In this document: positions 1-7,138 of the stretch, piece after piece
How positions within the stretch are numbered: position 1 is the first letter of the stretch
How the letters are laid out: each line of letters begins with the position of its first letter
NCBI GenBank assembly: GCA_016872875.1
Contig: VGYW01000091.1
Location: 1 to 22,956, forward strand
Direction of reading: 5' to 3'
DNA length: 22,956 nucleotides
Source of the DNA: Planctomycetota bacterium
GTDB taxonomy: Bacteria; Planctomycetota; PUPC01; DSUN01
Program-made: the position numbers and the translations under genes
The notes under the pieces: model-generated
Told to the model about the DNA's origin: nothing
Seen by the model: only the letters and a program-made list of their open reading frames with translations
The model's database searches: none

Positions 1-1
1 G

Positions 2-112
2 GCCCTGCGGCGCGCCACGTGGGACGAACGATTTTCGGGCACGTCATCCTCCGAAGCACACCTGAGCGAAATCCACGAAGCCCTCGTTGCCGTGGCTTCG
101 ATGGCCGCGTAA
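2..112 (+). CDS. C-terminal fragment of an unknown protein (partial at window edge)
   Basis: An open frame runs from the window edge to a TAA at 110-112 and encodes about 36 residues ending ...HEALVAVASMAA. The fragment has balanced codon use and no stop. It lies 29 bases before the DUF4926 gene on the same strand, which fits the last part of an upstream gene in the same transcription unit. I do not recognise a family from so short a tail. DUF4926 genes often follow small proteins of TA-like modules, but nothing in these residues proves that here. It could also be a chance open frame in GC-rich DNA. Confidence 0.4.
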   Translation, partial: ALRRATWDERFSGTSSSEAHLSEIHEALVAVASMAA

Positions 113-141
113 ACTGCGAAACTATAGCCTAGGAGCAGGCC

Positions 142-372
142 ATGATCAGGGAACACGATCGAGTGGTCTTGACGACCGACGTCCCGGAAGAAGGCCTAGA
201 AGCCGGCGATGTTGGGACCGTCGTCCACATCTACCGGCAGGGCGAGGCCTACGAGGTCGAATTCATGACCCTGGATGGTGAAACCGTCGCGGTGGCAACC
301 CTCACGGCCTCGCAAGTGCGCCCCGTGAGCCGGCGCGAGATGACGCACGCACGCCCCCTCGTCAGTGTTTGA
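142..372 (+). CDS. DUF4926 domain-containing protein
   Basis: This 76-residue protein matches the DUF4926 pattern. It opens MIREHDRVVLTTDVPEEGL, followed by a GDVGTVVHIY segment, an EAYEVEFMTLDGETVAV strand pair and a short QVRPV end. The family forms a small SH3-like beta barrel of unknown role. It is often encoded beside small toxin-like genes, so an accessory or antitoxin-like role is possible but unproven. The start is well supported: AGGAG at 131-135 lies 6 bases before the ATG. The last codons overlap the GTG start candidate of the downstream hydrolase, suggesting translational coupling. The tail after RPV is slightly longer than the core domain. Confidence 0.85.
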   Translation: MIREHDRVVLTTDVPEEGLEAGDVGTVVHIYRQGEAYEVEFMTLDGETVAVATLTASQVRPVSRREMTHARPLVSV

Positions 373-1306
373 TGCCAACCCAATGCGGTCACCCCAATCC
401 AACAGCCAACGACAGGCGCAGCCTTCGCGCGAGCGATTCTGGAAACGAAGGCGCGTCCGCGTAGTCGCAGCGGTTCTGATCGTCGTGGCCGTGCTGGTGG
501 CGGTGTTCGACCACTGGCTGCCGTACATGCTCCTGAGCCACTACAAGTTCGCGGTGGAGCCGAATCCCGCGATCTTTGCTGAGTACGGAGCCACGGCGGA
601 GAGGGTGTCATTCCAGACGAGCGATGGGTTGGCGATCGCCGGGTGGTTCGTGCCAGCAAGTGGGAGTAGCGGCTGCACGGTGATCGTGCTCCACACTCTG
701 GGCCGCACGCGGGCCGATATGCTGGGGTTCACTATGCCCCTGTGGCGAAGAGGGCTGAACCTCCTCCTCATTGACATGCTGGGCCACGGGGAGAGCGGCG
801 GGAACTACTTCACTTACGGCTACCACGAGTGGCGGGACGTTGCGGGCGCGATTGACTACCTGGCGGCCCGCGTGGCCGTGCTCGGCGCATCGGCGGGCGG
901 GGCCGTGGCCATCGCAGCCGCGGCGCGCGATAGCCGCATCGAGGCGCTTGTCTCCATTGCGTCGTTTGCCGACCTTGAGCGGATTGTGTACCATCGGGCG
1001 TCGTGGCTGCCGCGCTTCTGGCTCAGGAGGGCGATGCGCAAGGCGGAGCGCCTCGCTCAGTTCAGCGTGGCCGAGTCGTCGCCCGTGAGGGACATAGCGA
1101 GGGTAACGTGCCCAATCCTGCTGGTCCACGGCGACGCCGATAACACGGTCCCCTTCGGCCACGCTAGCGAGCTCTATATGGCGGCGCGGGCACCCAAGGA
1201 TTTTCGCATCCTCCACGGCGGCACCCACGCGAACATGTTCTCGTTGGGGGGAGATCTGCTTAGAGAGAAGGTCGCGACGTTCCTCAGCGGCGGAAGCCGC
1301 AGATGA
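365..1306 (+). CDS. Membrane-anchored alpha/beta hydrolase
   Basis: The 313-residue protein has a basic N-terminus (RFWKRRR), one membrane segment at about residues 32-48, then an alpha/beta hydrolase domain of the BEM46/FrsA-like serine hydrolase type. Visible catalytic residues are Ser176 in GASAG, Asp259 in HGDADNTVP and His288 in GGTH. The oxyanion region is the LHTLGRTRADM loop near 109-120. The likely topology is an N-terminal anchor with the domain outside the cytoplasm; substrate unknown. GTG 365 overlaps the upstream stop by 8 bases and ATG 383 is an alternative start. The loop between the 'AIDYLAAR' helix and the 'VAVLGASAGG' strand is shorter than usual in this family, which normally has a linker of several residues there (see findings). 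Confidence 0.85.
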   Translation: MFDANPMRSPQSNSQRQAQPSRERFWKRRRVRVVAAVLIVVAVLVAVFDHWLPYMLLSHYKFAVEPNPAIFAEYGATAERVSFQTSDGLAIAGWFVPASGSSGCTVIVLHTLGRTRADMLGFTMPLWRRGLNLLLIDMLGHGESGGNYFTYGYHEWRDVAGAIDYLAARVAVLGASAGGAVAIAAAARDSRIEALVSIASFADLERIVYHRASWLPRFWLRRAMRKAERLAQFSVAESSPVRDIARVTCPILLVHGDADNTVPFGHASELYMAARAPKDFRILHGGTHANMFSLGGDLLREKVATFLSGGSRR

Positions 1307-1315
1307 GGGGGAAAC

Positions 1316-2578
1316 ATGATGAGGCGAGTTGTCAGGAGGGGCAAGCTGGCCCTCCTCGGCGGGGCGAAGACGATTGACGAGAAGGCGGGGCGGGGGCTGA
1401 AGTGCGCCTGGGCGGGGAAGGGCCTGGACCAGGCTCTGTGCGAATACACGGGGGCGAAGTACGCACGCTGCGTCTCATCAGGCACCGCGGCACTCATCTC
1501 GTCGCTCTTCGCGGCGGGCGTCGGCCCGGGCGACGAGGTGCTCACCGTGGCCTTCACCTGGGTCGCCACGCCAGGGGCCGTGCTGCGCTGCAACGGCGTG
1601 CCGATCTTCGTGGATATTGACCCGAAGACCTTGACGATGGACGTTGCGGACCTGAGGCGGAAGATCAGGCCGCAGACGAAAGCGATCCTGCCCGTTGATT
1701 TCTATGGCCATCCCGCGCCGATTCCCGAAATCATGGAGGTCGCCGAGGAGCACGGGCTGCTGGTCATCGAGGACGCCTGCCAGGCCTCCACCGCCGAAAT
1801 CAACGGCGTCAAGGTCGGGAACATCGCCCACATGACCGCGTTCAGTTGGTCCGGCAAGCCTATCTACTCGAGCGTCGGCGGCGGGGCCTACCTGACGAGC
1901 GACCGCCGGCTCTTCGAGCGCGCCCTCCTCGCCGGCCAGCACCCCACGGTCATCCAGGGCCTGGCGACCGACCCCGACGTGCTCCGCTACGCCTCGATGG
2001 GCGGCACGGGCGACAACATGCGGGCGGTCGGCCACGACGCGATGGCCCAGCTCCTCGACGCCGAGGTGCGCACCAACGCCCGCATCCGCAACTGCGAGTT
2101 CCTCTCCGAGCGGCTCGCGGACGTCCCCGGCATCACCCCGCCCTACGTGCGGCCTGGCTTCAAGCACGCCTACCACTACTACACGTGCCTGTGGGACCCG
2201 GCGGTCCACGGGGTGAGCCGCGACCGCTTCTGCGAGGCGCTCAACGCCGAGGGACTTGCGGTGGTGGCCTACGTGCAGGACGCGAACCACTACTTCGCGC
2301 CCGAGAGCAAGCCGATCCAGGCGGGCGGCCCGTGCCACCTGCGCACCATCTTCCAGGAGCGGAACCTCTACGGCAAGGGCTGCCCCTTCCTCTGCCCGCA
2401 CGTCAAGAACCCGCCTGTCTACCGCAAGGGCGACCTGCCCGTGAGCGAGGAGATGACCCTCCGCGAGTTCTCCATCATGCAGCGCGACATCTCCCCGCCC
2501 TGCGATGAGCGGGACATGCAACTGATCGTGGATGCGATCAGGAAGGTGGTTGACAACATAGACCTTCTTCGGGCCTGA
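1316..2578 (+). CDS. DegT/DnrJ/EryC1/StrS family PLP aminotransferase
   Basis: This is a 420-residue fold-type I PLP enzyme of the sugar aminotransferase family. Diagnostic segments are SSGTAALISSL (residues 54-64, phosphate binding), TWVATPGAVLRCNGVPIFVDID (81-102), the IEDACQA motif with Asp153 (pyridine nitrogen contact), and FSWSGKP with Lys181 as the probable Schiff-base lysine followed by SSVGGGAY. The family transfers an amino group, usually from glutamate or glutamine, to a keto sugar or a cyclitol-like ketone. The substrate cannot be read from sequence and no sugar-nucleotide genes are nearby. The C-terminal part is somewhat long and carries an unusual cysteine-containing GKGCPFLCPHVK stretch. 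ATG 1316 and ATG 1319 are adjacent starts after a GGGG-rich ribosome site. The gene starts 9 bases after the hydrolase. Confidence 0.88.
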   Translation: MMRRVVRRGKLALLGGAKTIDEKAGRGLKCAWAGKGLDQALCEYTGAKYARCVSSGTAALISSLFAAGVGPGDEVLTVAFTWVATPGAVLRCNGVPIFVDIDPKTLTMDVADLRRKIRPQTKAILPVDFYGHPAPIPEIMEVAEEHGLLVIEDACQASTAEINGVKVGNIAHMTAFSWSGKPIYSSVGGGAYLTSDRRLFERALLAGQHPTVIQGLATDPDVLRYASMGGTGDNMRAVGHDAMAQLLDAEVRTNARIRNCEFLSERLADVPGITPPYVRPGFKHAYHYYTCLWDPAVHGVSRDRFCEALNAEGLAVVAYVQDANHYFAPESKPIQAGGPCHLRTIFQERNLYGKGCPFLCPHVKNPPVYRKGDLPVSEEMTLREFSIMQRDISPPCDERDMQLIVDAIRKVVDNIDLLRA

Positions 2579-2579
2579 T

Positions 2580-2662
2580 CGTCCTCGTCCTTGGTTCTCG
2601 ATTCACTCGATTCACTCGATTCATTCGACTGAATCGAGAGGGATTCGAAGGCCAGGACGACG
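2580..2662. repeat. Foldback simple-repeat element A (CTCGATTCA word)
   Basis: The gap between the aminotransferase and creatininase genes is filled by an inverted-repeat element. The left outer arm cgtcctcgtccttgg (2580-2594) pairs imperfectly with ggccaggacgacg (2650-2662). Inside, the 9-base word gattcactc occurs twice, followed by gattcattc, and then the complementary gaatcgag and ggattcgaa. It begins 1 base after the TGA of the aminotransferase and ends just before the GGGAG ribosome site of the next gene. It could fold in RNA as a terminator or spacer, but there is no T-run. Confidence 0.75.
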
Positions 2663-2672
2663 GGAGAAAGAG

Positions 2673-3611
2673 ATGGATGAGGTCCGCTTCGACCGCATGG
2701 TGGTTCCCCAGGTCGTCGCCCGCCGCCAGGCGTGCAATCTCGCCTATCTCCCGGTGGGCTCGCTCGAGTGGCACGGCGACCACATGCCCTTCGGCACGGA
2801 CTACTTCACCGTGACCCACATCGCGGAGGAGGCGGCACGCCGATTCGGGGGCGTCGTCTTCCCGCCGGTCTACTACGCCGACGTGCGCTACTTCCTCCAG
2901 GAGTGCCGCGTCGAGTGGCGGAAGACCTATGCCCGCACGATGGGCGTGCCCGAGGCCTTCGCCGCCGCATTCCCGCTCCAGAACGCCGATGGCTCGCCCG
3001 GCTACGAAGGCCCCACCCAGCCCGACGACGGCCCCGCGCCAAAGGAAGCGCTCGACTTCACGAAGGCGGGCCAGGAGGCGGAGTTCGCCCGCCACGTCGC
3101 CCGCATCCTCCTCGAGATTCACCTCTACGGCTTCCGCCACATCCTGCTCCTGCCCGGCCACGGACCCAACCCGGCCTACTGCAAGCGGGCGGAAGAGGTC
3201 TACAAGGAGAACGTCGCCCGCCGCAACGCCTTCGGCCCGCCCGCCCGCACCCTAACCTGGTTCTACATCGAGGCGGCCAAGGAGTGCGAGCCGATGCTCA
3301 AGAACCACTGGATACACGCCGACAGGTGGGAAGGCTCGGTCACGATGGCCGCTGCCCCGGGCACCGTCCACCCCGAGTGCCTCCCCCCCGACCCAAAGGC
3401 CCTGGTGCCGGCCTACCTGGGCGACCCCTATCTCCACGAGGACACCGGCTACAACCCTGCCCTGCGCCACCTGTGGCACAGCTTCGACTACTTCGACCCG
3501 CGAAAGGGAACGAACGCGGACTATGGTCGGGGCCAGGTGGCTTGCGTCGTCGCAGGGGCCGCTGAGGCCATCCGCGAACTGATGCGAGAAGCACGAAGCA
3601 CCGCTGGTTAG
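2673..3611 (+). CDS. Creatininase-family metal amidohydrolase
   Basis: The 312-residue protein belongs to the creatininase family (creatinine amidohydrolase, mycofactocin MftE, ArfB-type enzymes). The metal-binding signature is PVGSLEWHGDHMPFGTD, giving Glu32, His34 and Asp43 as ligand candidates. A second ligand motif is LLLPGHGPN at residues 159-166 (family GHGGN). The family hydrolyses C-N bonds in cyclic or linear amides with two metal ions. The substrate is unknown; proximity to an aminotransferase suggests an amide or amino-sugar pathway only by association. A GGGAG ribosome site lies 7-8 bases before ATG 2673. An insertion around residues 80-130 rich in Gly, Pro and Asp is longer than in classical creatininases. 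Confidence 0.85.
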   Translation: MDEVRFDRMVVPQVVARRQACNLAYLPVGSLEWHGDHMPFGTDYFTVTHIAEEAARRFGGVVFPPVYYADVRYFLQECRVEWRKTYARTMGVPEAFAAAFPLQNADGSPGYEGPTQPDDGPAPKEALDFTKAGQEAEFARHVARILLEIHLYGFRHILLLPGHGPNPAYCKRAEEVYKENVARRNAFGPPARTLTWFYIEAAKECEPMLKNHWIHADRWEGSVTMAAAPGTVHPECLPPDPKALVPAYLGDPYLHEDTGYNPALRHLWHSFDYFDPRKGTNADYGRGQVACVVAGAAEAIRELMREARSTAG

Positions 3612-3647
3612 GCGTCCATGTGCCTGGTATGGGTGTCCGAGATGCGC
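3611..3647. other. Short convergent intergenic with possible REP-like sequence
   Basis: This 36-base gap lies between convergent genes. It contains gtgcctggtatgggtgtcc (3617-3635), which resembles the GTGCCTGG...GGGTGTCC motif I remember from REP-type intergenic repeats. No clear long hairpin or T-run is visible, so a terminator role is uncertain. Confidence 0.25.
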
Positions 3648-4169
3648 TCAACTGCTCGGGGGCGCGGGCGCACGCTCTGCCACGAACTTCCAGCCCGCTT
3701 CCTTCATGAAGTCGAAAAGCGACAGGCAACGTATGCCGAAGTAATCGCAGGCGTCAGGGATCTTGCCCTTCCTGCGCGCTTCGCAAGTGACAACGGCGCA
3801 GTCCGATCCAACAAGCGATGCCTTCTTCTCCGCAAGCGCGAGCGCGATCACGAAGGGGTCTGCGACCACGCCAGGCCTCTCCGCGTGGGCCAGAGAAGGG
3901 AACCGAGCTGTGATCTCGCTGGCGCACATGGCATGCGCCTTGGTCTGGGGTTTGAACATCTGCTTCTGGCTCTGGGCCCAGCGCCAGAGCCAGTCGTCCT
4001 TAGCACTCAACTCTTCGCGCACCTGCTTTGGCGCGATGGCGCGGTCCGCTGCAATCAGGGCCTCCAGCGCGTCCCACACTCCGGAGAATATCTCCCTTGG
4101 GTAGCGCAAATGCAGCTCTATGAGAATGGACGTATCTATGCAGTAGACTGTGAGGCTGCCGACCGACAT
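3648..4169 (-). CDS. DUF4411 family PIN-domain protein (putative toxin)
   Basis: The 173-residue protein fits DUF4411, a PIN-like nuclease family. It shows VYCIDTSILIELH near the start (Asp12), IAPKQVREEL (Glu52/53), and ADPFVIALAL (Asp104), the acidic residues expected for metal-dependent RNA cleavage. The C-terminal DYFGIRCLSLFDFMKEAGWKF is typical of DUF4411. The ATG lies 4 bases after the stop of the upstream HTH-ImmA gene, with a GGGGAGGG ribosome site 7 bases before it, so the two are one operon. The pair HTH-ImmA plus DUF4411 is a known two-gene TA-like arrangement. The toxin role is inferred from family and context. Confidence 0.85.
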   Translation of the reverse strand: MSVGSLTVYCIDTSILIELHLRYPREIFSGVWDALEALIAADRAIAPKQVREELSAKDDWLWRWAQSQKQMFKPQTKAHAMCASEITARFPSLAHAERPGVVADPFVIALALAEKKASLVGSDCAVVTCEARRKGKIPDACDYFGIRCLSLFDFMKEAGWKFVAERAPAPPSS

Positions 4170-4173
4170 GCTC

Positions 4174-5328
4174 TCAGCCCTCCCCTACCATCGCCTCGAC
4201 AGCGTCAAAGTGCTGGACACGCAGCGACAGGAAGTCAGCAACATCACGATATGTGATGAGGTCACGAGTCCTCGCCTCGAAGACGAGCTTCACGAACCGT
4301 CGGCCTCTCGTGCCCACGCATCGCTGTGCAGCCGTAGGGCCGCCCCTCTTCTTTCGTTGGGGCAGCTCTGTCAGTCGTGCTTCGAGGCTGGCCAGCTTCG
4401 CCTCCAAGTCTACCCTTGACAGCAGGCCGAGTGCTCTGAGCCGATGGAGAATCACGTGCTCGCTCACACTGAACTCTTGGGCCAGTTGGGCAATCTTCTC
4501 GTCGTCCGCTCGGTGTCCGGACAGAGCCTGCTTGAACGGCTCCGCCGGCGCAAGGAAGGCACCGGAGAAAGCGTTGCAGAATGCCTCGTCGTTGCCTCCC
4601 CAGTGCGTGTCCGGCGCGCCGGGGTCGGGTATACAAAGGGCCGAAGACCCGCGCAGCAGGTGCGCGTATTCATGGAATAGCGTGAATATCCGCGCATTCT
4701 GCGCATCGCGGCTGTTCAGAACGATCACAGGCGCGACCTCGTCAGGGAGGGAAAAGCCCCTGGCGTCTCCGAGCGGCATCCCGAACTGGAGCACAAGGAC
4801 GTTGAGTCTCTCCATGGCCTCGCGCCAAGCCCTAAGGGCGCGCCAGGGTGTCCGCCAGCTCCTCTGCTCGGAGATAGTGACCCCGATGCGCTCGCGTTCG
4901 CGAGCAGCTAGATGCTCTGGCGCCGTGGTGGGCTCGGCAGGCGGAATGACGCTACTTGGTGCCCGACCGAGGTCCTTCGCCAGGTCACGGGCGAGTGCTT
5001 GAATGCGCCGGGCCTCGCGGACCACCAGAAGTGTTTCCTTGGATAGTGGCCTGTTGGCTTCGGATGGCAAGACACGGAAGTCATGAGGCATTGGCGGAAC
5101 ATCGGGGGGCTGTGGCAGAAACAGCGCAGCAAGAGGACGACGATACAGACGTGCGAGGTCCTCTAGCCTCCCCATGGCGACGTCTCTGTCACCGGCCTCC
5201 CAGCCCACCACGGTTTCAGCGTTCACACCAAACCGCGAGGCCACTTCGGGGACGGTCATGCCCGCGGTCTCCCGAGCCCAGCGCAGCACACCAGGAGCCG
5301 GCCTAAAAGTCATTCTGCCTTCCGGCAT
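4174..5328 (-). CDS. XRE-HTH and ImmA/IrrE-type metallopeptidase protein (putative antitoxin/regulator)
   Basis: The protein has about 384 residues. Near the N-terminus is an XRE helix-turn-helix (MTVPEVASRFGVNAETVVGWEAG) followed by the LEDLARLYRRPLAALFLP segment seen in HTH-ImmA fusions. The central ImmA/IrrE (COG2856) domain has the zinc motif HEYAH (His219, Glu220, His223) and a third ligand in NDEAFCNAFSGAFLAP (Glu248). A second helix-turn-helix-like segment (FSVSEHVILHRLRALGL) follows, then a basic C-terminal region. Such proteins bind DNA and can cleave a partner regulator; here it is probably the antitoxin or regulator of the DUF4411 gene. ATG 5328 is chosen because GGGAG lies 8 bases upstream. 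GTG 5343 and ATG 5313 are alternatives. Numbering is from 5328. Confidence 0.85.
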   Translation of the reverse strand: MPEGRMTFRPAPGVLRWARETAGMTVPEVASRFGVNAETVVGWEAGDRDVAMGRLEDLARLYRRPLAALFLPQPPDVPPMPHDFRVLPSEANRPLSKETLLVVREARRIQALARDLAKDLGRAPSSVIPPAEPTTAPEHLAARERERIGVTISEQRSWRTPWRALRAWREAMERLNVLVLQFGMPLGDARGFSLPDEVAPVIVLNSRDAQNARIFTLFHEYAHLLRGSSALCIPDPGAPDTHWGGNDEAFCNAFSGAFLAPAEPFKQALSGHRADDEKIAQLAQEFSVSEHVILHRLRALGLLSRVDLEAKLASLEARLTELPQRKKRGGPTAAQRCVGTRGRRFVKLVFEARTRDLITYRDVADFLSLRVQHFDAVEAMVGEG

Positions 5329-5412
5329 TGCCTCTGCTCCCACACCCCCCCTGGGGCGGCAGCCGCAGATCCCCTCTCCCGGCCGCCGAGGCCCCGGACG
5401 CCAATGATCAGG

Positions 5413-5441
5413 ATACTACGGGATCGCGGACCGCACGTCAA
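5413..5441 (-). promoter_or_regulatory. Sigma70-like promoter for the HTH-ImmA/PIN operon
   Basis: On the minus strand TTGACG (5441-5436) and TAGTAT (5418-5413) are separated by exactly 17 bases. The predicted transcript start near 5406 lies about 75 bases before ATG 5328. It sits in the divergent gap before the M55 peptidase gene, where the HTH protein could autoregulate. Confidence 0.55.
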
Positions 5442-5562
5442 GTGCAGGAACCCGTGCTGTCGAATGACCGGGGCTTGCGTCGTCGGTATCCTTATGCTAC
5501 CAAGTGTACGTGTGGCATTCCAGACCGGGTTCGGCTACCAAACAAGAGCGAGGAGACTACGG

Positions 5563-6390
5563 ATGAAGGTGTATCTGATGACCGACCTGGAGGGCGTGGC
5601 AGGGGTCTTCTCGTGGGACGACCGGAAGAATGAGAGCGTGGCGAACCACGACCTGCGCTGCCGCCGCGCACGCTGGCTCACCCGCGAGGTGAACGCGGCG
5701 GCCGACGGCTTCTTCGCCGCAGGGGCCAGCGAGGTGCTGGTGAACGACGGCCACGGGGGCGGCTACACGATTGACCTGGACGAGCTGGACCCGCGGGTGG
5801 AGGTGATCCACGGCCACGAGCGCCCCTTCTGGCTCCCCCTGATCGAGACGTGCGACGTGACGGCCCTCGTGGGCGCCCACGCCAAGGCCGCCACCCCCTT
5901 CGCCTGCCTGCGCCACTCGATGAGCGACAGCGTGCGCGGCTACTGGTTCAACGGCATCTCGGTGGGCGAGATGGGCATGCAGGCCGCCATCGCGGGACAC
6001 TACGGCATCCCGTTCGTCTTCGTCAGCGGCGACTACTGGGCCTGCCGCGAGATGCAGAAGCTGTGCAAGGGCTGCGTCGGCGTCCCCGTCAAGCGGGGCC
6101 TGGGCACCTTCTGCGCCCGCACGTGGCCCCCTGCGAAGGCCCAGGAGCTCATCCGCGCCGGAGCAAAGAAGGCCCTGGCCGCGGCCGCCAGGGTCAAGCC
6201 GCTCAAGTTCGCCTCGCCGCTCCACTTCCGCTGCGAGATGAAGGAGCCGGTCTACGACCCCGAGAAGCCGCCCAACGGCTTCCGCGTGCTCGACGCCCAC
6301 ACCATCGAGACGAAGGGGAAGGACATCATCGAGCTCTTCATCAAGCTCTACCGTTATCCGGCTGACTTTCAGCCAAGAAGAAAGCCATGA
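5563..6390 (+). CDS. M55 family D-aminopeptidase (DppA-like)
   Basis: The 275-residue protein matches peptidase family M55, zinc D-aminopeptidases typified by Bacillus DppA, which release N-terminal D-alanine from D-Ala peptides. Ligand motifs are MTDLEG (Asp8, Glu10), NDGHGGGY (His about 64) and LVGAHAK (His about 106), followed by the conserved NGISVGEMGMQAAIAGHYGIPFVFVSGD with its metal-binding glutamate. The start is ATG 5563, with a GAGCGAGGAG ribosome site just upstream. The open frame extends further back to 5404, but those 53 codons lack family similarity. The stop codon lies within foldback element B. The role is probably recycling of cell-wall D-amino-acid peptides or peptide scavenging. 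Confidence 0.9.
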   Translation: MKVYLMTDLEGVAGVFSWDDRKNESVANHDLRCRRARWLTREVNAAADGFFAAGASEVLVNDGHGGGYTIDLDELDPRVEVIHGHERPFWLPLIETCDVTALVGAHAKAATPFACLRHSMSDSVRGYWFNGISVGEMGMQAAIAGHYGIPFVFVSGDYWACREMQKLCKGCVGVPVKRGLGTFCARTWPPAKAQELIRAGAKKALAAAARVKPLKFASPLHFRCEMKEPVYDPEKPPNGFRVLDAHTIETKGKDIIELFIKLYRYPADFQPRRKP

Positions 6391-6463
6391 CGCGTGACCC
6401 GTGACGCGTGACAAGACGAGAAAGAAGACGCGCTCTTTCTTTCCGAGTCACGCGTCACGCGTC
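6388..6463. repeat. Foldback simple-repeat element B (GACGCGT word)
   Basis: The left arm gacccgtgacgcgtgac (6396-6412, preceded by another gacgcgt copy at 6389) is the reverse complement of gtcacgcgtcacgcgtc (6447-6463) with one mismatch in 17. Between them a second nested stem pairs gaaagaa with ttctttc around gacgcgc. The TGA of the M55 gene is its first three bases. It could act as a factor-independent terminator only weakly, since no T-run follows the outer stem. Confidence 0.85.
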
Positions 6464-6495
6464 CTTCCCGCCCTTTGTCACCGGAGAGCGCCGCC

Positions 6496-6909
6496 ATGTC
6501 ATCTCCCCTCCACGAGCCCGGCTCACGCTACCGCACCTTCTGGGGCCGGATTCAGAGCTTCACGTATGCGGGCCAGGGCGTGGCCCACATGCTCCGCACC
6601 CAGCACAACGCCTGGATCCACGCGACGACCTCCATCGCGGTCATCGTGGCGGGGCTGGCCTGCGGGGTGTCGAGGGCCGACTGGTGCTGGCTCATCCTGG
6701 CCATGGCGAGCGTCTGGACCGCCGAGTCGTTCAACACGGCCATCGAGATCATCGTGGACATCGCGTCGCCCGACCGCCGGCCTGCGGCCGGGCGCGCGAA
6801 GGACGTTGCGGCCGGCGCCGTGCTCCTGTGCGCCGTGGGCGCAACCGCCATCGGCCTCATCGTCTTCCTCCCACACGCCCTCGCACTGGTAAAGAGGGTG
6901 AATGGATGA
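6496..6909 (+). CDS. Diacylglycerol/undecaprenol kinase (DagK family)
   Basis: The 137-residue integral membrane protein belongs to the prokaryotic DagK family, which phosphorylates diacylglycerol or undecaprenol with ATP at the inner membrane. The family signature is visible as WTAESFNTAIEIIVD (Glu77, Asn80, Glu84), followed by AKDVAAGAVLLCAVGA. An N-terminal amphipathic region (FTYAGQGVAHMLRTQHNAWIH) precedes three membrane segments at about 42-58, 64-80 and 104-126. Length is usual for the family. ATG 6496 is preferred over TTG 6475 because GGAG lies about 10 bases upstream and the family begins near here. The final Asn-Gly-stop codons are part of foldback element C. Confidence 0.9.
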   Translation: MSSPLHEPGSRYRTFWGRIQSFTYAGQGVAHMLRTQHNAWIHATTSIAVIVAGLACGVSRADWCWLILAMASVWTAESFNTAIEIIVDIASPDRRPAAGRAKDVAAGAVLLCAVGATAIGLIVFLPHALALVKRVNG

Positions 6910-7041
6910 TTGGATGGATGGATGGATGCCAGAGAGCTTGGCTCTTTCATTCATCCATTCATCCATTCATCCATTCATCCATACATCCATTCATCCATAC
7001 ATCCATTCATCCATTCATCCATACATCCATTCATCCCCTCC
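6901..7041. repeat. Foldback simple-repeat element C (GGATGGAT word) with 11-unit 8-bp array
   Basis: The left arm (6901-6928) is made of ggat/ggatg words. A 20-base loop containing agagc-ttg-gctct follows, then a right arm (6949-7036) of eleven perfect-length 8-base units, attcatcc or atacatcc. By unit the third-base pattern is T T T T A T A T T A T. The left arm supplies the TGA stop of the kinase gene. The long asymmetric right arm looks like tandem expansion of one side of the foldback. Confidence 0.95.
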
Positions 7042-7077
7042 TGTTCGCGCGGGATGCCTCTCGCGACAATGAAGCGG

Positions 7078-7106
7078 TTGTGCGTTTGCGGCACCCGCGC
7101 TATACT
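7078..7106 (+). promoter_or_regulatory. Promoter for the DUF1189 gene
   Basis: TTGTGC (7078-7083) and TATACT (7101-7106) are 17 bases apart. The predicted start near 7113 lies between GTG 7109 and ATG 7139, so it supports ATG 7139 as the translation start. Confidence 0.5.
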
Positions 7107-7138
7107 GCGTGCCGGCGGAGGCCCAGCGAGACGCCAAG

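Noticed and set aside
5475..5498. Promoter for the M55 gene (TTGCGT / TATGCT)
   Set aside because: The boxes are only 12 bases apart, too close for a sigma70 promoter.
5404..5562. N-terminal extension of the M55 peptidase
   Set aside because: No family similarity before MKVYLMTD; a good ribosome site lies directly before ATG 5563, and the minus-strand promoter occupies this stretch.
6949..7036. CRISPR-like array
   Set aside because: Units are 8 bases with no spacers and no cas genes; it is a simple tandem repeat that forms one arm of a foldback.
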